Assembly (NCBI GenBank): GCA_028583605.1
Contig: CM053330.1
Coordinates: 19,927,539-19,991,538, forward strand
Reading direction: 5' to 3'
Source: Dastarcus helophoroides
Lineage: Eukaryota; Arthropoda; Insecta; Coleoptera; Bothrideridae
DNA: 64,000 nucleotides
Shown here: positions 34,140 through 47,800 of the stretch, piece after piece
How the letters are laid out: every line of letters begins with the position of its first letter
Numbering within the stretch: the first letter of the stretch is position 1
The notes under the pieces: model-generated
Told to the model about the DNA's origin: nothing
The model's database searches: none
What the model saw: the letters and a program-made list of their open reading frames with translations, nothing else
Translations under genes and position numbers: made by a program

Positions 34140-34690
34140 ATGACTGATTTTATACTGCAGTCTCTCAAAAGTACCTCGGGCAGACTAGACGATCTCTTAA
34201 AATCGGACTGAAGGAGCATTTGACTCATTTGAGGTACGGAAGAACTAAGAAGTCAAGTGTGGCTCGACATGCTTTTGAATTAGATCATAGGATATATATT
34301 AATATTAAACTGTTAAGAGTAGTAAATAAGAATTCTATGTTAAATGCTTGTGAAAGCTTATCCATCCATAAGGCTGGAGACAACCTTATGAATGGTTGCC
34401 TTTAGGCCACTCATCTCTGTTAAAAATAGTTAAGATTGATATACAAGAAATTGGACTACAATATGTATGATTAGATGCGCATACGCGTTTGAATGCGGTC
34501 GATCATGCACGAAGTGAATATTCTTAATATATAAGGGTTAATTTTAGGATTAGATGTTAGTACCTCTCTGAAGATGACAGCTTGGGTATCGAAACGCATT
34601 AGAGCAACCTCTGTTGTCTTTTTTAATCTTTCTTGGTTTTAGGGGACAAGATTTGTATTCTCGATGTTGACCTTTTTCTCGACATGTCGG
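34140..34690 (+). pseudogene. Penelope-like element: GIY-YIG endonuclease end and 3' tail
   Basis: Reads KYLGQTRRSLKIGLKEHLTH then LRYGRTKKSSVARHAFELDH and ends LMNGCL with a stop at 34403-34405. This matches the YIGQT-R-KEH core of the GIY-YIG domain at the C-terminus of Penelope-like retroelements. The first GIY half is degenerate and the RT is absent. The tail repeat (ctctgaagatgacagcttgg, ttttaggggacaag) follows. Confidence 0.7.
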
Positions 34691-34903
34691 ATTAAAGCTT
34701 GAATGTTGTTTCAAATTTCCCAGCATAAATTTTTTTTATTTATTTTTCTAAAATCTTACAGAAATTAAAATTTTGAAAAATGTTTATTTTATAAATCCAG
34801 ACTTATCGAGTCAATAGCAGAATATACAATGTGGGATCGACAGCGAATACATTCAAAAAGTCTTTAAAGTCTTTAGGGGTTAAGGCTTCAACTTAGAATG
34901 ATT

Positions 34904-35131
34904 TTAAAAAAAAAGAATTTGGACAAATTGGACGAAATCGCGGGTAGCAGCTAGTATTTTATGGGACCAGACCTGGTTTCGCTTTTCAGCATTGTCGGCG
35001 GTTAAATAAAGTGCTTTGACTTGATCTTTCCCAGTAGAGCCCTGTAGTTTTGGCAAGGCAAGGGGCTGCTCTGTATCTCTAAATGAAACCATAATGGGCA
35101 GACGTTCCTCTTTGAATCCTCTTACATCCAA
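34904..35131 (-). pseudogene. Fragment of an uncharacterised transposon-encoded protein
   Basis: Contains EERLPIMVSFRDTEQPLALP followed by KLQGSTGKDQVKALY. From memory of insect genomes this resembles multi-copy proteins of unknown function whose genes behave like transposons; I cannot name a Pfam family. Truncated. Confidence 0.35.
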
Positions 35132-35260
35132 ACCAGGTAATAGTTTTCAACATCAGGCACATTGTTTTATAAATTGGATGTTATATCATCTACTTTATTG
35201 TTTCTTATATGGGTTCTAATACGTTGAATAGAAGATTTATCAATTGAAAATTCCATACAA

Positions 35261-35761
35261 CTAGGACCTATTGCTTCTAGCACAGCTTGGAGAATGCCAA
35301 CTGAGTCTCTTTTGTTCAGTTGACATCTGTCCAAAGCTGCAAATAATTTTGCAGTAATAAAATCGTTTCTTCTCTTTTTTCTGCAATGATGAACTCAAAT
35401 GTCTCAGGTAAAACCTCTTCTTCCATGCTTTCATCAGAGATATCAGATTTATCGTGTAGATCTTGAGACAAGGAAGTCGATGCGATCGAAGACATGCATC
35501 TGAGCCTTTTATTTCTTCTAAGTTTCTTTGCTTTACGCTTTCTTTCTTCTCGGTTAATTTTTGTCTACCCGTTAAACACCCCGGACGCCCCGGCTCTCTT
35601 TGTCTTGCAAGAAAAATTGTATCTATTCGTGCCTTTTCCCAATATATAGGGAAAGCAGGAGTAATAGCGTTCATCGGGTAATGCCGCTCATTTGAATTAG
35701 TTGATAAAAACGACACATAGAATAATGTCATGGAGATTGAAACGTGGGAGGTTTGATGCAT
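35261..35761 (-). pseudogene. 166-codon ORF, probably transposon-derived
   Basis: Longest open frame in the window. FPIYWEKARIDTIFLARQ followed by Lys/Arg-rich coiled-coil-like segments recalls the N-terminal part of the same uncharacterised family as 34904-35131. The C-terminal half looks like a frame-shifted continuation. No catalytic motif. Confidence 0.35.
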
Positions 35762-36641
35762 GAGGAGGCAGCAATAACAAACTTCAATCCACTAAAAACA
35801 CGGCAGAATAAAGTGCTTATGTTTGTTTGAGGCTTTCCTTACTTAATTTTTGCCAGTTACCGTTTGGCGATAGATCTACAATTTTAGTAATTATTTATTA
35901 TTGCTACTAATATTTAATAATTTCGTTATAAAAACATTCTATTTAGCGGTGGATAATTTTTGAATAATTTTAACTACATGCTTTTAAATTTCAACTTTAA
36001 CATAAAACGGTCGTTTGGGATAATACCGCTCAATTGACCCTAAAGCGATGGTTTACATTTTCCTAACAATATATCCAGAAATGGTCAAAGGACAACTCCA
36101 AAGTGACTTGGAACGAAAAAGATCTTTCTTTCCTCTCTAAAAAAAAAAAAAATTCAAGGGTAGTAAAAATTAATAAGACTAGAAAAATTACAAAAATAAT
36201 ATCAATAATAACAAGAATGCAGTAAATTATAAAAATATGAAAGTAAAATCTTACAAACATAAAGTTTTACAAGGAAGTTCTACGGAGATCGAACATGAAG
36301 AAAATCAAGGTCGTTGATGAGATAGACTAGACGATGAAAACTATAGCAAATGCAATATTTGCCAAAGCTTTGGATAAAATAGCTAGATGTGCTATCACTG
36401 TACTAAATACAAGTCTGATTTCAATACCATATTCTCTGGATACTGGATAGAATCTTTTTCTTAAGAGAATATCTGTGATTTGTATGATTCAGGTTAAAAC
36501 CTGATGATTACTTGTACCTATTGCTTCTAGTAAGAATAATTTAGGACTATTGTGATTGCTGACATTAATTGGGTTGTTTAAACTCGATCTCTTTAGTATT
36601 TTACCAATCTCTCTATTACATTCATACAATCCACCTTGAAA

Positions 36642-36673
36642 GCGGTATTACCCTGAGTCTAGGGTAATACCGC
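36642..36673. repeat. Perfect 13-bp inverted repeat
   Basis: gcggtattaccct, 6-nt loop, agggtaataccgc. Related taccgctcaa strings at 35680 and 36025 suggest it marks transposon termini. Confidence 0.5.
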
Positions 36674-36818
36674 CCAAATTCATTTTTTGTTATAAGTTTT
36701 AAGGTAGACTTTTAGGCATTCGACCGAAAGAGACGATATCGACGTGCGACATGCGACAGGAGACCGAGACACGTCCGCTTTGTATACAATTCTATGAAAA
36801 GCATTTGAACCGAGAAAC

Positions 36819-37028
36819 ATGCAACCGCGATGCACGACAACGACAACAGAAGCTGTGGTGTCGTGTGTTGCATGTCATTTTGATATTAAAATGATGGATT
36901 CGGGTTCAATCGAAGAAAATAAACTTCTTATTAATTTAGTAGATGGAAATAGACCCCTACGGGATCCTAAGAGTGGATTCATAAAAAGATGTGTACGTTC
37001 GAATCTGCATACAGTGAAAAAAAAGTAA
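36819..37028 (+). pseudogene. Possible MADF-type DNA-binding domain start
   Basis: Residues 25-60 (SIEENKLLINLVDGNRPLRD) resemble the first helix of MADF/SANT-like domains carried by some DNA transposons. It stops after 69 codons without the remaining helices. Confidence 0.3.
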
Positions 37029-37029
37029 T

Positions 37030-38165
37030 AATATTTAATTGTCGGAATAAACAGCGATTATGGAGTAATTTGGTATATAAAATGAACTTATTATAAATTA
37101 TCTTGTCAAGAAACTATCCCTACATTTAAAAAAATCTTATTTTGAGTTTACTTCTGCTTCCAAAACTTCTCTATTAGGCAAAATTGCTTCCGTAACACCT
37201 ATAATAAATAGACCTGTAAACAACACATAGATAATAAAATACATAGATTAAGTAAAATTGCTACAATAGGGTACTTCACTCTTATTTTTAAATTGTCTTA
37301 CAATGTTCGCACCTCTGTATTAGTCCATATAGATTTTTATTGCCCTTAAATAAAATCGCTTTATACGATAAAATGTGTAAAATACAATTCACCTATTCAA
37401 ATTGGCGCGGAAACAGGAGCCGCCCTATTGAAATAGATGGTGACGTCATTTGTATAGAAACCAAACAAGCGCACCTAACTTCCAGGTAGCACTTAGTTAC
37501 AACTTGCAAAGAGAAATCCAAAATCTCAAGTAAAGAGGTGTTATATTTTTATGAATATCACTTTGATATTGCTATTATCTTATCCTTTAGATCCGAAATC
37601 GTTAAATAAAATTAATTCACTTAAATCTGATTCTAAAATAACAAACATGATATAATATGTGAAAATTTCCACTTATCTTATTTTCCATATTAGCAAAGAA
37701 TAGCAAATAAAATAATACTTACATTAAAGCGATACATACAAAAATATAATACACTTTTAGACGAAGTGTGTGCTAGCTCTAGAAGCGAGGTGGTAAAGGG
37801 GCTTTAAAATTGTGGTTAATAAGGGGCGGCGATCTTAAATTGTAAAGGTTAATTGAAATGGATGAAGAGAAGAGGAAGGTTGTATTGAGACATTTTTTTG
37901 GTTGTTAAAATGTGTTGGGGTAAAGAGTATACTTTTTTGTCGAACATATTTACAGAGTAGTTGAAAACCTTTTGTTTAAACGAAAAAATTGTTAAGACAA
38001 AAAGTATGTTATTTTTTCCTTTTTTTTTTAAATTTTGGTTTCAAAATATACATAGATGGAGTGAAATAGTTATGAACCTTTTATTTTAGTCATCAAAATT
38101 TATTAGGACAAAATAGAACAGTTGACATGCTACAAAGGGACACGTTTTATCATAGACGCCCAATG
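37030..38165. other. AT-rich intergenic DNA, no gene
   Basis: No feature recognised apart from ordinary AT-rich sequence. Confidence 0.5.
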
Positions 38166-38169
38166 ATAA

Positions 38170-38527
38170 TGTTGCGCGTTGTCGGTTACAAATTAAAACT
38201 TTGTGAATTGTAACCACTTTATTTCCAAACTGATCTCGGATCACTATTATTATAATTCACTTAACTGACCAACTGACTAATTAACCATCTAACTGTTTAA
38301 CTGAATTATTAACTGTTTAACTAACTAAAGGAAAAGCGACAGCGCATAGATATACTCTTCCGGTTTTCTAGACTAACGTCCGTACAGATAAGATTATCGC
38401 TTGCGGAAATTTCTTAAGTGCTTATTTGCCGTATAATACATTATCACGGCCGCTTCCAATTGTCAAATTTTCTAGAAAATCCCTTACAAAATCACTAATA
38501 CAAATTCTATAACTACATTTTGTCACA
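38170..38527 (-). mobile_element. Solo gypsy LTR with 4-bp target duplication
   Basis: A 358-bp unit beginning TGTTGCGCG and ending TGTCACA (TGT...ACA termini), flanked on both sides by ataa (38166-38169 and 38528-38531). The segment 38385-38520 aligns with the LTR at 1-134, whose element is minus-strand. A solo LTR with an intact duplication is the expected product of LTR-LTR recombination. Confidence 0.85.
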
Positions 38528-38531
38528 ATAA

Positions 38532-41500
38532 TAATCTGCGCTCTGTACTGGCACAGATTTCGGGCCGACGCGATTACACAATACTAAATTAATCTATACG
38601 TCCATAAAAAAAGAGAGAAAGTACTACAAAACTTATAAAAGTAAGATAGAATAGCCAAAAATAAACATTAGTGAACTGGCGGCACTTCGTTATGCTGAAC
38701 AAATAACGTCATACTTTAAACCACTCATGGCCGGTACGGTTTTGTAACATTCGTTCACAGAGCAAAATATTGAAATTTTAAAATTGTAATAATGAACTAA
38801 TTACCAGTTTTTATGAATAACAAGTGATAATTTCCTAATCCTTACTCAATAATTTACCATATTTAAAACATCTAATAATGTATTTTTTATAGTATCATGT
38901 ACCCTATTGCGTAAAATATTCCCAACATTTTGTTTAACGAACCGAATAGGTTTTCTAAAACCCCTTTTGCACATCACAAGCAGCAATTATATTGTTAAAG
39001 TGCCCTTTGGTTGTGCCATTTTTGGAATTTTTCCTTCGATACTGCTTAATGTCCTCTCTAATGAAAAGGCTTCGTTGCCGATTTAAAAATTGTTGTCATT
39101 CTCTTCAGGCAATTTCTGTAAAGTCACTTTGAAGATTTTTTAAGGTTATAAATTGGCTCAGACAATTTCTGAATGTATTGAAAATCGACTAACTATAGTT
39201 GTCCCCGCTGCTTCTGATGGCTTTCCTAAATTGTTGCGCGTCATAATACTATTACTAAAGATGATAAGTTCAGGCGCATGAAATAATGGCATCTCTTTCT
39301 CGCATGTCTGACGTTAACCGATGTTATTTGAATATAATAATTTTTATAAGCAAATAAACGATACAATTTGCGAAATCTATTAAGTCTACGCCTAGGCCTA
39401 GGCAGCCTTTTTAGGGACATTTTAGAAATAAAATAAAATGTAGTATTTTCTTTGAATCTGTTTTAGATACGAAAGCTATACGAGTAAATGACATTTTAGT
39501 CATTAAACATAATTTTGAATATTATTTGAACAGAAAAGAAACCAGTACAAATTGTTTCATCGCAAATGATTCTAACATTATTATTATCTGTAACAAAAAT
39601 TAGTAACTACATATGCAATTAATTGAACTATGCAGATCTTAATCAATAATCTTTGAGCAAACCTAAATATAGCTTTAAAAATAATAACATGAGTTTTTAA
39701 CCAGTTATAGTTTAGGGGTTCACGCAATAATCAAAAACAGGACTCTCGAAATAGAGATAAGCGATTTTTTTTTCATTTTTTTATTATTCCGAGTTAAAGT
39801 ATTTTACATCAAATTATTTTTATAGACTCCTCTATTCTAAAAGAGTTACAACTGATTTGAAACAAAATATCCGAGATATAATCATTTTTATGACAACATT
39901 TCCGACCTAGAGCAAACCACGACCGTTGGTCGTGGTGTGCAATATATTTTTAAGCAAAAGTTTTATGTAAAGAATCTATGAAGAAATAATCATAGAGGTA
40001 ATGTAGCCGAGCAAGGCACTAAAATTTTAAAAATTGAAAAAAAAAAGTTGAAATTGGAATTAAAAAAACTAAAAGAAACTTAATTTCTAAACAGTCATTA
40101 ATTGTATTGTAGACGACACCATCTCAAACAAAATTTTTTCTGGGGTTATAGGTGCTCTTTTCAGGAACGTATTCAAACCAGAGTGTTTCAGGTAATCAGT
40201 ACTTTGGGAAAACATATCTTTCAATTTGTTCAGTTACTTGTTTCTTTTCTCTATTTTGATGATTAACTTTGCCTTACGATCCGGGCTCTAACCTATAGTA
40301 ATTGATGTAATCGTTTAGATATCGATCACCATTATAAAAATGTAAGCCTACAAAGCTTAATTGAGTTATACAAATAAATTAAATAATAAGTAGATATTTT
40401 TTATCACTTCATGAAGATCTAAATTTCGCGCAGAACAATCCAGCTGCAGAAAATAATTTTTCTTGAATTTACTGAAGTCAATGATTTGAGTAGTAAATAT
40501 TTAAATGCTTGAAAACATTAATAGTCGCAACGTTCGACAACATAAAATCCTAGGCGATGTTTACTTTACAATTCGCAAAAATGTACCAAGAAGGTGCCGC
40601 TGTGCCCCAAGAAATCTAATCAGCAAAAGTATTACGAATTATAGCACCGGATGTTATGTCTTTGTCAGATAAACTGTTAAAATATATGGATATACAGTGA
40701 GATATCAATTTAGCATAAGAATATTTCCGCAACTTTTTATTTTTTATTTTATTTCGTATTTTTCAATTATTTATTTTAAACTTCTTGAGCATCTCGGGAG
40801 GGGGCACTTGCTCCTGATGTCCCCCCTCTGGATCCGCCACTAAGTTATAGTGTCATGGTTACGCGTCGTGGTCTCCAGTCTCGGTCGTGAAGCCAAAAGT
40901 CTATCTTTACTATTAATTGTTGGTACCAAATAAATACACGTTTTGTGGTGAAACGTTGATTATTGAATAGTTAAGTTTTGTTATTTGGTCTTACTTTTGG
41001 TTTAAATCAAAATATAACAAAAATAAAGCGTTTTATTCTGAAGTGAATGGCATTCCCCTTGGTCACAATCTACAAGGAGTCAGTGGTTGAATTAAATGAC
41101 GTGCCATAAAATGTTTAAATTTCCTTACAGGCATCTGCATGGAAATGTTGCTCTGTTGGGAATCAAGGCTGTGACACATATTTTTGTAATTAAAAATGCA
41201 GAACCAAAAAGTGCAACTGTCGCAAGTCTGAAAAATTATGTAACTCAAAATGTCACAACAATAACCAATACTTTAACAATTAACAAATATATAAATCCTC
41301 TATTTATATTTTTATAATCTTACTGTTTTTTAAGTTATAAATATAATGCTAAACCATAAAGTAAAACCAATTCTATTTTACTACTTATTTACATGGTTAG
41401 TTCACGAATATTTTCCACAATGACCTTCTATGTAGGGGATTGTTTGCATTGACCGGGCACTACAAACAACGACTGATTTTCCACTGTGCCCGTAACATAT

Positions 41501-41777
41501 ATATTCAATAGATGTGTTGATCAAAGACTCTGAATATTGAATGAAGAGTTCCACGTGAATATTAGAGGCGAGTAAACTTAGCTATCTGTTAAAAATTGGA
41601 ATGTATTGCAACGGAAATGTTATGATTTATGCTAATGGATCTAACACAGAGATCAATTCTGATTTCGTTCTATTTCTGCAAGTACAAAAAAGTTTCCTCT
41701 TGTATGGGCGAGAAGAACTTAAAATGAAACACATTTAAATTAAAGCTATAATATACATCATTTTTGCATAGGTAAAT
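38532..41777. other. Intergenic DNA between duplicated genes
   Basis: No gene recognised. 40795-40845 (gatgtcccccctctggatcc) looks like one end of a hAT MITE whose partner I could not find. 41510-41777 is the 3' flank of gene B. Confidence 0.45.
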
Positions 41778-41800
41778 TTATCTTATACAATAGTTGGCAT
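41778..41800 (-). CDS. Gene B exon 8: C-terminal tail
   Basis: Acceptor TTTTGCAG, then D-ANYCIR and TAA, in frame with exon 7. Confidence 0.8.
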
Positions 41801-44800
41801 CTGCAAAAAAAATGTAAAATATCATGATATTGTCTTCAATATAAATAAATAATCCTTACCAGTACTGTGAGTTACAATCCAAACTAAATACGATGTAACT
41901 CTTGTATTTACACTTGGATATCCGGTAGCGCAACCCTTTCCATATGATATTATTCCCAGAAGTTGTAATCTGTGAGTATTATAATCCATCCACAGTAATG
42001 GACCACCCGAATCATATTGACAAGCATCTTTTCCATCCGCGTAAGTACATATTTGTGAATCTTCGATTATGTGGTCTGCATTCATAATTTGACAATCTGT
42101 ATTTCTAATAATATTCAAATCGACTTCTTGGAGCGTATCGGATTGCTGATCCGTATAAGCAATTGTTCCCCATCCTTAAATAAAAAATTCAAATTATTTT
42201 AATATATTCCATTTGACTCAAAGTGATAATTCAAATTTTGATCAAATCTGTTTAACTTACCCAAAGCTGTAACAGTTTTGTCGATAAAATTTGTAGAAGT
42301 ATACTTGAAAGGCAAGCAAGCTGGACCTACGTAGGGGCTAAATTGAATAGGATCTTCCGTTTTCACAAGTCCTATGTCATACAACATTGTTCCTCTATTA
42401 AAATTTTCATGAACTATGTGTTGGATAATTGTGTACAACGCGGAATAGGGTGTATCATTACCTGAAAATCCAATCATTATGTTTAACTAAATTAGCATTC
42501 TTTAAATCATAAATTTTATTTTACCCCGACAGGTATTTCAGTCGGAGCACATGGCAATTGTGATGCTGGCAAAATACGTATTAAAATAAGTTAAAATTAG
42601 TTATTATTTACTGACGTATTTAAAATTTGTATTTACTTATTTACTTCTGCTTTAATCTTAACAATTGTGTTTTTAATTATTATTTTATTTAACTACTAGC
42701 TTTTGTCTCTTTTAAAATAAGTAACAATAATCGTATAAAGATTATCATATACCTGAAGTTATGTTGTGATCTCCTACAAGCAAAGCATACTCTCCTACAC
42801 TATATTTCTCAAGACAGTGTGCAGCTGTGACAGCGTATCTATTGGATATAATGCTGGCCCCACAATTTATACCTCTGGTTACAAAATTAACCAACGCTGC
42901 CATTGATGGAAATTCATTAACTCCTGTTTCGTGCCCTCCAACAATTTTAAGCTGCAAAATTTGAAAATTACGTTAATAAGAAAAGTGGATAGCCAATTAT
43001 TATTTCTCTGAGACTCTGAGGTATTTCCCTTCATTTGACATATTTATTTTTGATTGCGCTTAATTTGTTTCATGGGGTTATTTGGGCAAAAATTAATATT
43101 AAGCATTTATTGAAACATAGATGGGTCTTTTTTTAGGCAATTATTTATTCATTTTAAAAGAAAAGGTTGGTTATGCGGCTATAGCCGAGTAAATAATATA
43201 TTGTCGATTTGAAACCCTGGTAGCTCGTTTTTGGCATTTTAGTGAAGCTATCCGTAATGTCTGCTTAAAAGTGTTCAGTTAAAACTTGTATTTTAGACAT
43301 ATATTACATTACATTAATACTTATTAATAATAGCCTAGCAAGACGCCAGGCCGCTATGGAGGCAATTCGTCATGTTGGATATTTTCATCTACCCTCTATG
43401 CAACTTAACCATGAAAGAACAACCACCGTTTATAAACCTAAAGCAATTTGGGGCCTAGTGGAACATTTATTTTGATTTTTTTAAATTAGGAAAACAGTTT
43501 TACATTTTACATTTTTTATAATTATTTAAGGCAATTTAACTTTTGAAATATTTGAATATAAAAAATATTTATACCTTCAAATTTTAAGTTTGGAAAATTA
43601 TTAAATATACTACTCCCTGAAATATACCTACCTATTGGGTCTTGTTTTTCAATATTTAGTCTGAATAATTCAAAACTTCAACATCTTCAAAATGAATAGT
43701 TTCAAAATTTTAAAAAGTTTTAGGTATTTAATTTTTGATAAAAGTAAATTGATTATAATTTATATGAATTAATCAGAATATTTTATTTTAATTAGAAATT
43801 TGTGGTTATAAAAATAATTTTTTTAAATACGAAAAATTTAAAATATGAACTGCGTTAAATAATATAATGTTTAATGCAAAAAAGAAAATTTTAGTGGCTT
43901 TGCAAATCATATATTTATAAACCGAATTACTCTGAATATAGTGTTGTCTGCATACGGCAAACATCACGTAATTTTGATATTAGCTACGGTGAATATCTTG
44001 TTGCCTTCAATAATAACTATAAGAAAGATTGCAAAAAGGATATACAGGGTGGACCATAATTAATGGTACACAGAGCAATGGTGGATTTTTCCAATAAAAA
44101 TAATGTGATTTAGCTACATTTACCTTATACCAAAAGTTAATATTAACAGAGATACAGGGTGTCAAACTTAAAACAAAAATTTCGATTTTTTCGTATAATT
44201 ATGAAATGAATTGTAATAAAGGCACGAAATTGGGCACAAAGAAGTTTCTTAAGTCGACAAACTCTAATTTGCTAACATATTATCAATAGCTAATAGGGGG
44301 CGCTACCTGCGCTGTCCTGCATGTCCTATATGTAATAATATTTATATTTTATATTAACTATTTTAGTGTCAATTTTATTACTTTTATTTTGAAGCCTACT
44401 GCGAAAAATTCACATTTACATAACTTAAAATAAACGTATGGTAAATTTTGAAGGCAAATATCTCGAAAACGGTTGCTTGTATCAACATTTAGGAAGTATA
44501 TCTTTTTTACGTAAAAAAATGTAGGTAAATAAAAATATCTATTTAAAATAAGTGTACATGAAGGCACAAAAAAGTTATGAAGCCTTGGAATAATACAAGG
44601 TAGCGCAGGTGGCGCCCCCTATGAGTTACTGACAATCTGTTAGCAAATTAGAATTTATTGACCAAAGAAACCCCCCTATACCAAATTTCTTGTTTATAGT
44701 GTAATGTGTTCATCAGTTATGCGAAAAAATCACTTTTTTTTTCAATTTTGACACCCTGTATCTCTGTTAATATCAACTTTTGGTATAAGGTGGCTAAATC

Positions 44801-47800
44801 ACGTTATTTTTATACGAAAAATCTACTCTTGCTCTATGTACCATTACTTATGGTCCATCCTGTATAACGGAGACTTAAAAGCGGGAACAAAGTGAAAGTT
44901 TTACACATTTGCAATAATAATAAGAAAACTTTATTTTTGGGCCCTATAGAATTTCCCAAATATCTAGGGTCGATTGTCGAAAAATTGTTTATTAATTTGT
45001 CCCTAATAATGGTGACCCCAAATTTTTACTAAAATTGCTAAATTGCATCTACCTAAATCATTTTCTTGACCCAAATCATTTTTTGACCCAAATATTCCCT
45101 AGTCACCAAGTTTTATCGAAACTGATAAGAATCGTTGCGGAGATAAAAATTGTACCTGAAGGAAGAAAAGTTGCTAAAATAATTGTCATTTTAAATTTTT
45201 TCAGATAATTTTTTCAATTCAAAAAAAAATGTTGTTACCGATGCAAATAGAATGCAACCTAGGCTAGAGTATGCAGTCCCCTAAGAGTGGATAGTGGATC
45301 ATAAGTAACTGAACTATCAATAGTTGAGCCACAAACACTTAGCAAAGCGGTTGCTTTCTAGTTAAGCCCCCAGAAGACTATAATCTAATGACCAATAGGC
45401 TCGAATATTTATCAGATTTAGAGTTTCGATCTTATTAGATCTCATCAGTTTGGTGTATCCAACTTGAATGCAGACAAATGTTCCGGCAAGTATATATACA
45501 GGGTCCGCCTTTAGTGCGTGAACAGAGGATAGCCCCTAAGCCTGAAAAGATATCAAAATGAAATTTTGTCCAGTGGTTTACATCTGTAGGGAGCACATTT
45601 TAAAGTTATTTTTAATTTATTATATCAATCATATACAGAGTGTTGATATAAACTTACTTTTTTTTAAATACAACACTGTGTATATTTTTTCATATTTAAA
45701 TAGCCCTATGAAAATGCAGTATAATAATATAGGGGGTTTTTAGTAATAATTATTGCATTTGCAAACTTACTCTGCATAACTAAGGAATATAAATCATGTT
45801 TATGGTTTATGGAAACCAAAAGACTATCAATGAGTAATTTTGTTGCAAATTGGTTAATACTACATCATACTGAGTGTTCACAAATGATTGCATCTGAGTC
45901 CTATCTCTTGATTTATGATCCTCCATTAGGAAAACGATCCATCAAAACCCCCATAAACTCTATATAATTTTAGTAATTTTTTTTATAGGGCTATCCAAAT
46001 ATGTAAAAATATATAGGGTGTTCTATTTAAAAAAAGTAAATTTATATCAACACTCCGCATATGATTGGTACAATAAAATGAAAATAATTTTAAAATGTAC
46101 TCCTAATATATGTACGTCACTAAATAAAATTTTATTTTGATATCTTCTCAGACTTAGGAACTATTCTCTGTTCACACACTAATGGCGGCCCTCTATACTG
46201 TAGAATCAACAAATATCCTTCTTATGATTCCTAATTACCGCCACCGATTGGTCCATAGAATAATCTGTTGACAACTCCAACAAGTGTCGTATGCAAATAG
46301 ACCTAGACTACAGCATGCAGCCCAGCTATTGTTGGAGTTGTCCCCAGTTTCTTTCATGAACCAATAGGTGGTAGTACTTGGGAGTCACTTGGAGGATGTC
46401 CGTTGAATCTGTAATACATACTTGCCGCAGCATTTGTCAGCATTCGGGTTGAATATACCAAACTGAAGAGATCTAATACGATCGAAATGGGCCTTTGGTT
46501 TTCAAACTTTGAATTTGATAAATGCTCAAACCTTTTGGTCTGTGCATTAGGACTTGGTTACCGACTTTGTTCGAAATCGATAGAACATACGTAGACCCGT
46601 TTCAGATATTAATAATATTTGTTCCTTTCTTTGTGGCGGGGTGTTTGACTTTTTTAAGTTTTATTCTCACAGTTGCAAGAACGAGATTGTGGTCAGACGA
46701 GATGTCTGCTCCCGGATACGTTTTGGCTGACAAAATTGCGTTTTTATGTCTTTTGTTGCAGATGATATAGTCTATTTGATTTCTAACAATATTATCTACA
46801 TTGTCAGCTCGAGATCTCCAAGTGTACAATCTGCGTTTGCGCTGGGTTTGCAGCTTCCCTTGCAAAATAACAAATACGTATTTTTAAAATTTAAAACCCT
46901 TATTTTTTCAGGGAAGACATTTACCCAATGTTTCTTCTGAAATTTCGAGTTTTACTTCAAATTTCGAAAAAATAATAACAATTTAGAGATTGAATTCTAA
47001 ATGTCTAGAAAAAGAAGTAGCTAAATATTTTCTTATAAAGTATTCATTTAAAGTTTTTTAAAAAAATAATATAATTTTAAAAAATCAACATTTGGAAAAC
47101 AATTATATATTTTTAAAACTTCTATTTCTAGTTTAAAAATGTCGCTGAAATTTTCGTGAAAATGTTATATATTTAATGTACTTATGTGTTATTATGTGTT
47201 CCTTATTAAATAATAAATAATATCATAGTTCTTATATATTTTTGTAAATATATACATGGTATTTGTTGTATAACCAGGACATTTTATTATTTATTTTCTG
47301 TTCTTTTTAAATAATGACAAGATTTTGCAGTTATGAAATTTCAAATAAAATTTTCAGCAGTACTTTTAACTTCCATAATAGAGACACAATGTAGATCTTT
47401 ATTCTTCTTTCGTATTTGTGCCTCGCACCTGCATGTGACATGAAGTTTGTTGCAGTTAAAAGGGTTAAACATTTCAACAACGATACAGAAGCTCATGTGG
47501 AGACGATTATAATTGCTCTAGTGTTTCATACCTGCATTTGTGATATTTGCAAATAGAATATTTTTGTTTGCTTTTTCATATCATTTATTATCAAAGTTAT
47601 TTCTTCTCTTACAAAATTGACAGTCTTTGGAGGTCTAATCCATATAGCTAATTTTTTTATTCCAAAAAAAAATGGTATTCTATATTTGATTACTTTCGTC
47701 TACGAGTGAGTTGGATCAAATAAACATTTCGCAAAATATCAGTTTTTTAAAAAATGTCAACTTCCGAGCTTAAAAGTGTAATATTTTAATTTTTTTTCAA

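Noticed and set aside
36819..37028. Host gene with a MADF domain
   Set aside because: Only the first helix is visible and the frame stops at 69 codons beside transposon-like palindromes; kept only as a weak relic.
38880..39300. Possible Harbinger-type transposase remnant on the minus strand
   Set aside because: A few suggestive residues in one frame but no catalytic motif or continuous frame.
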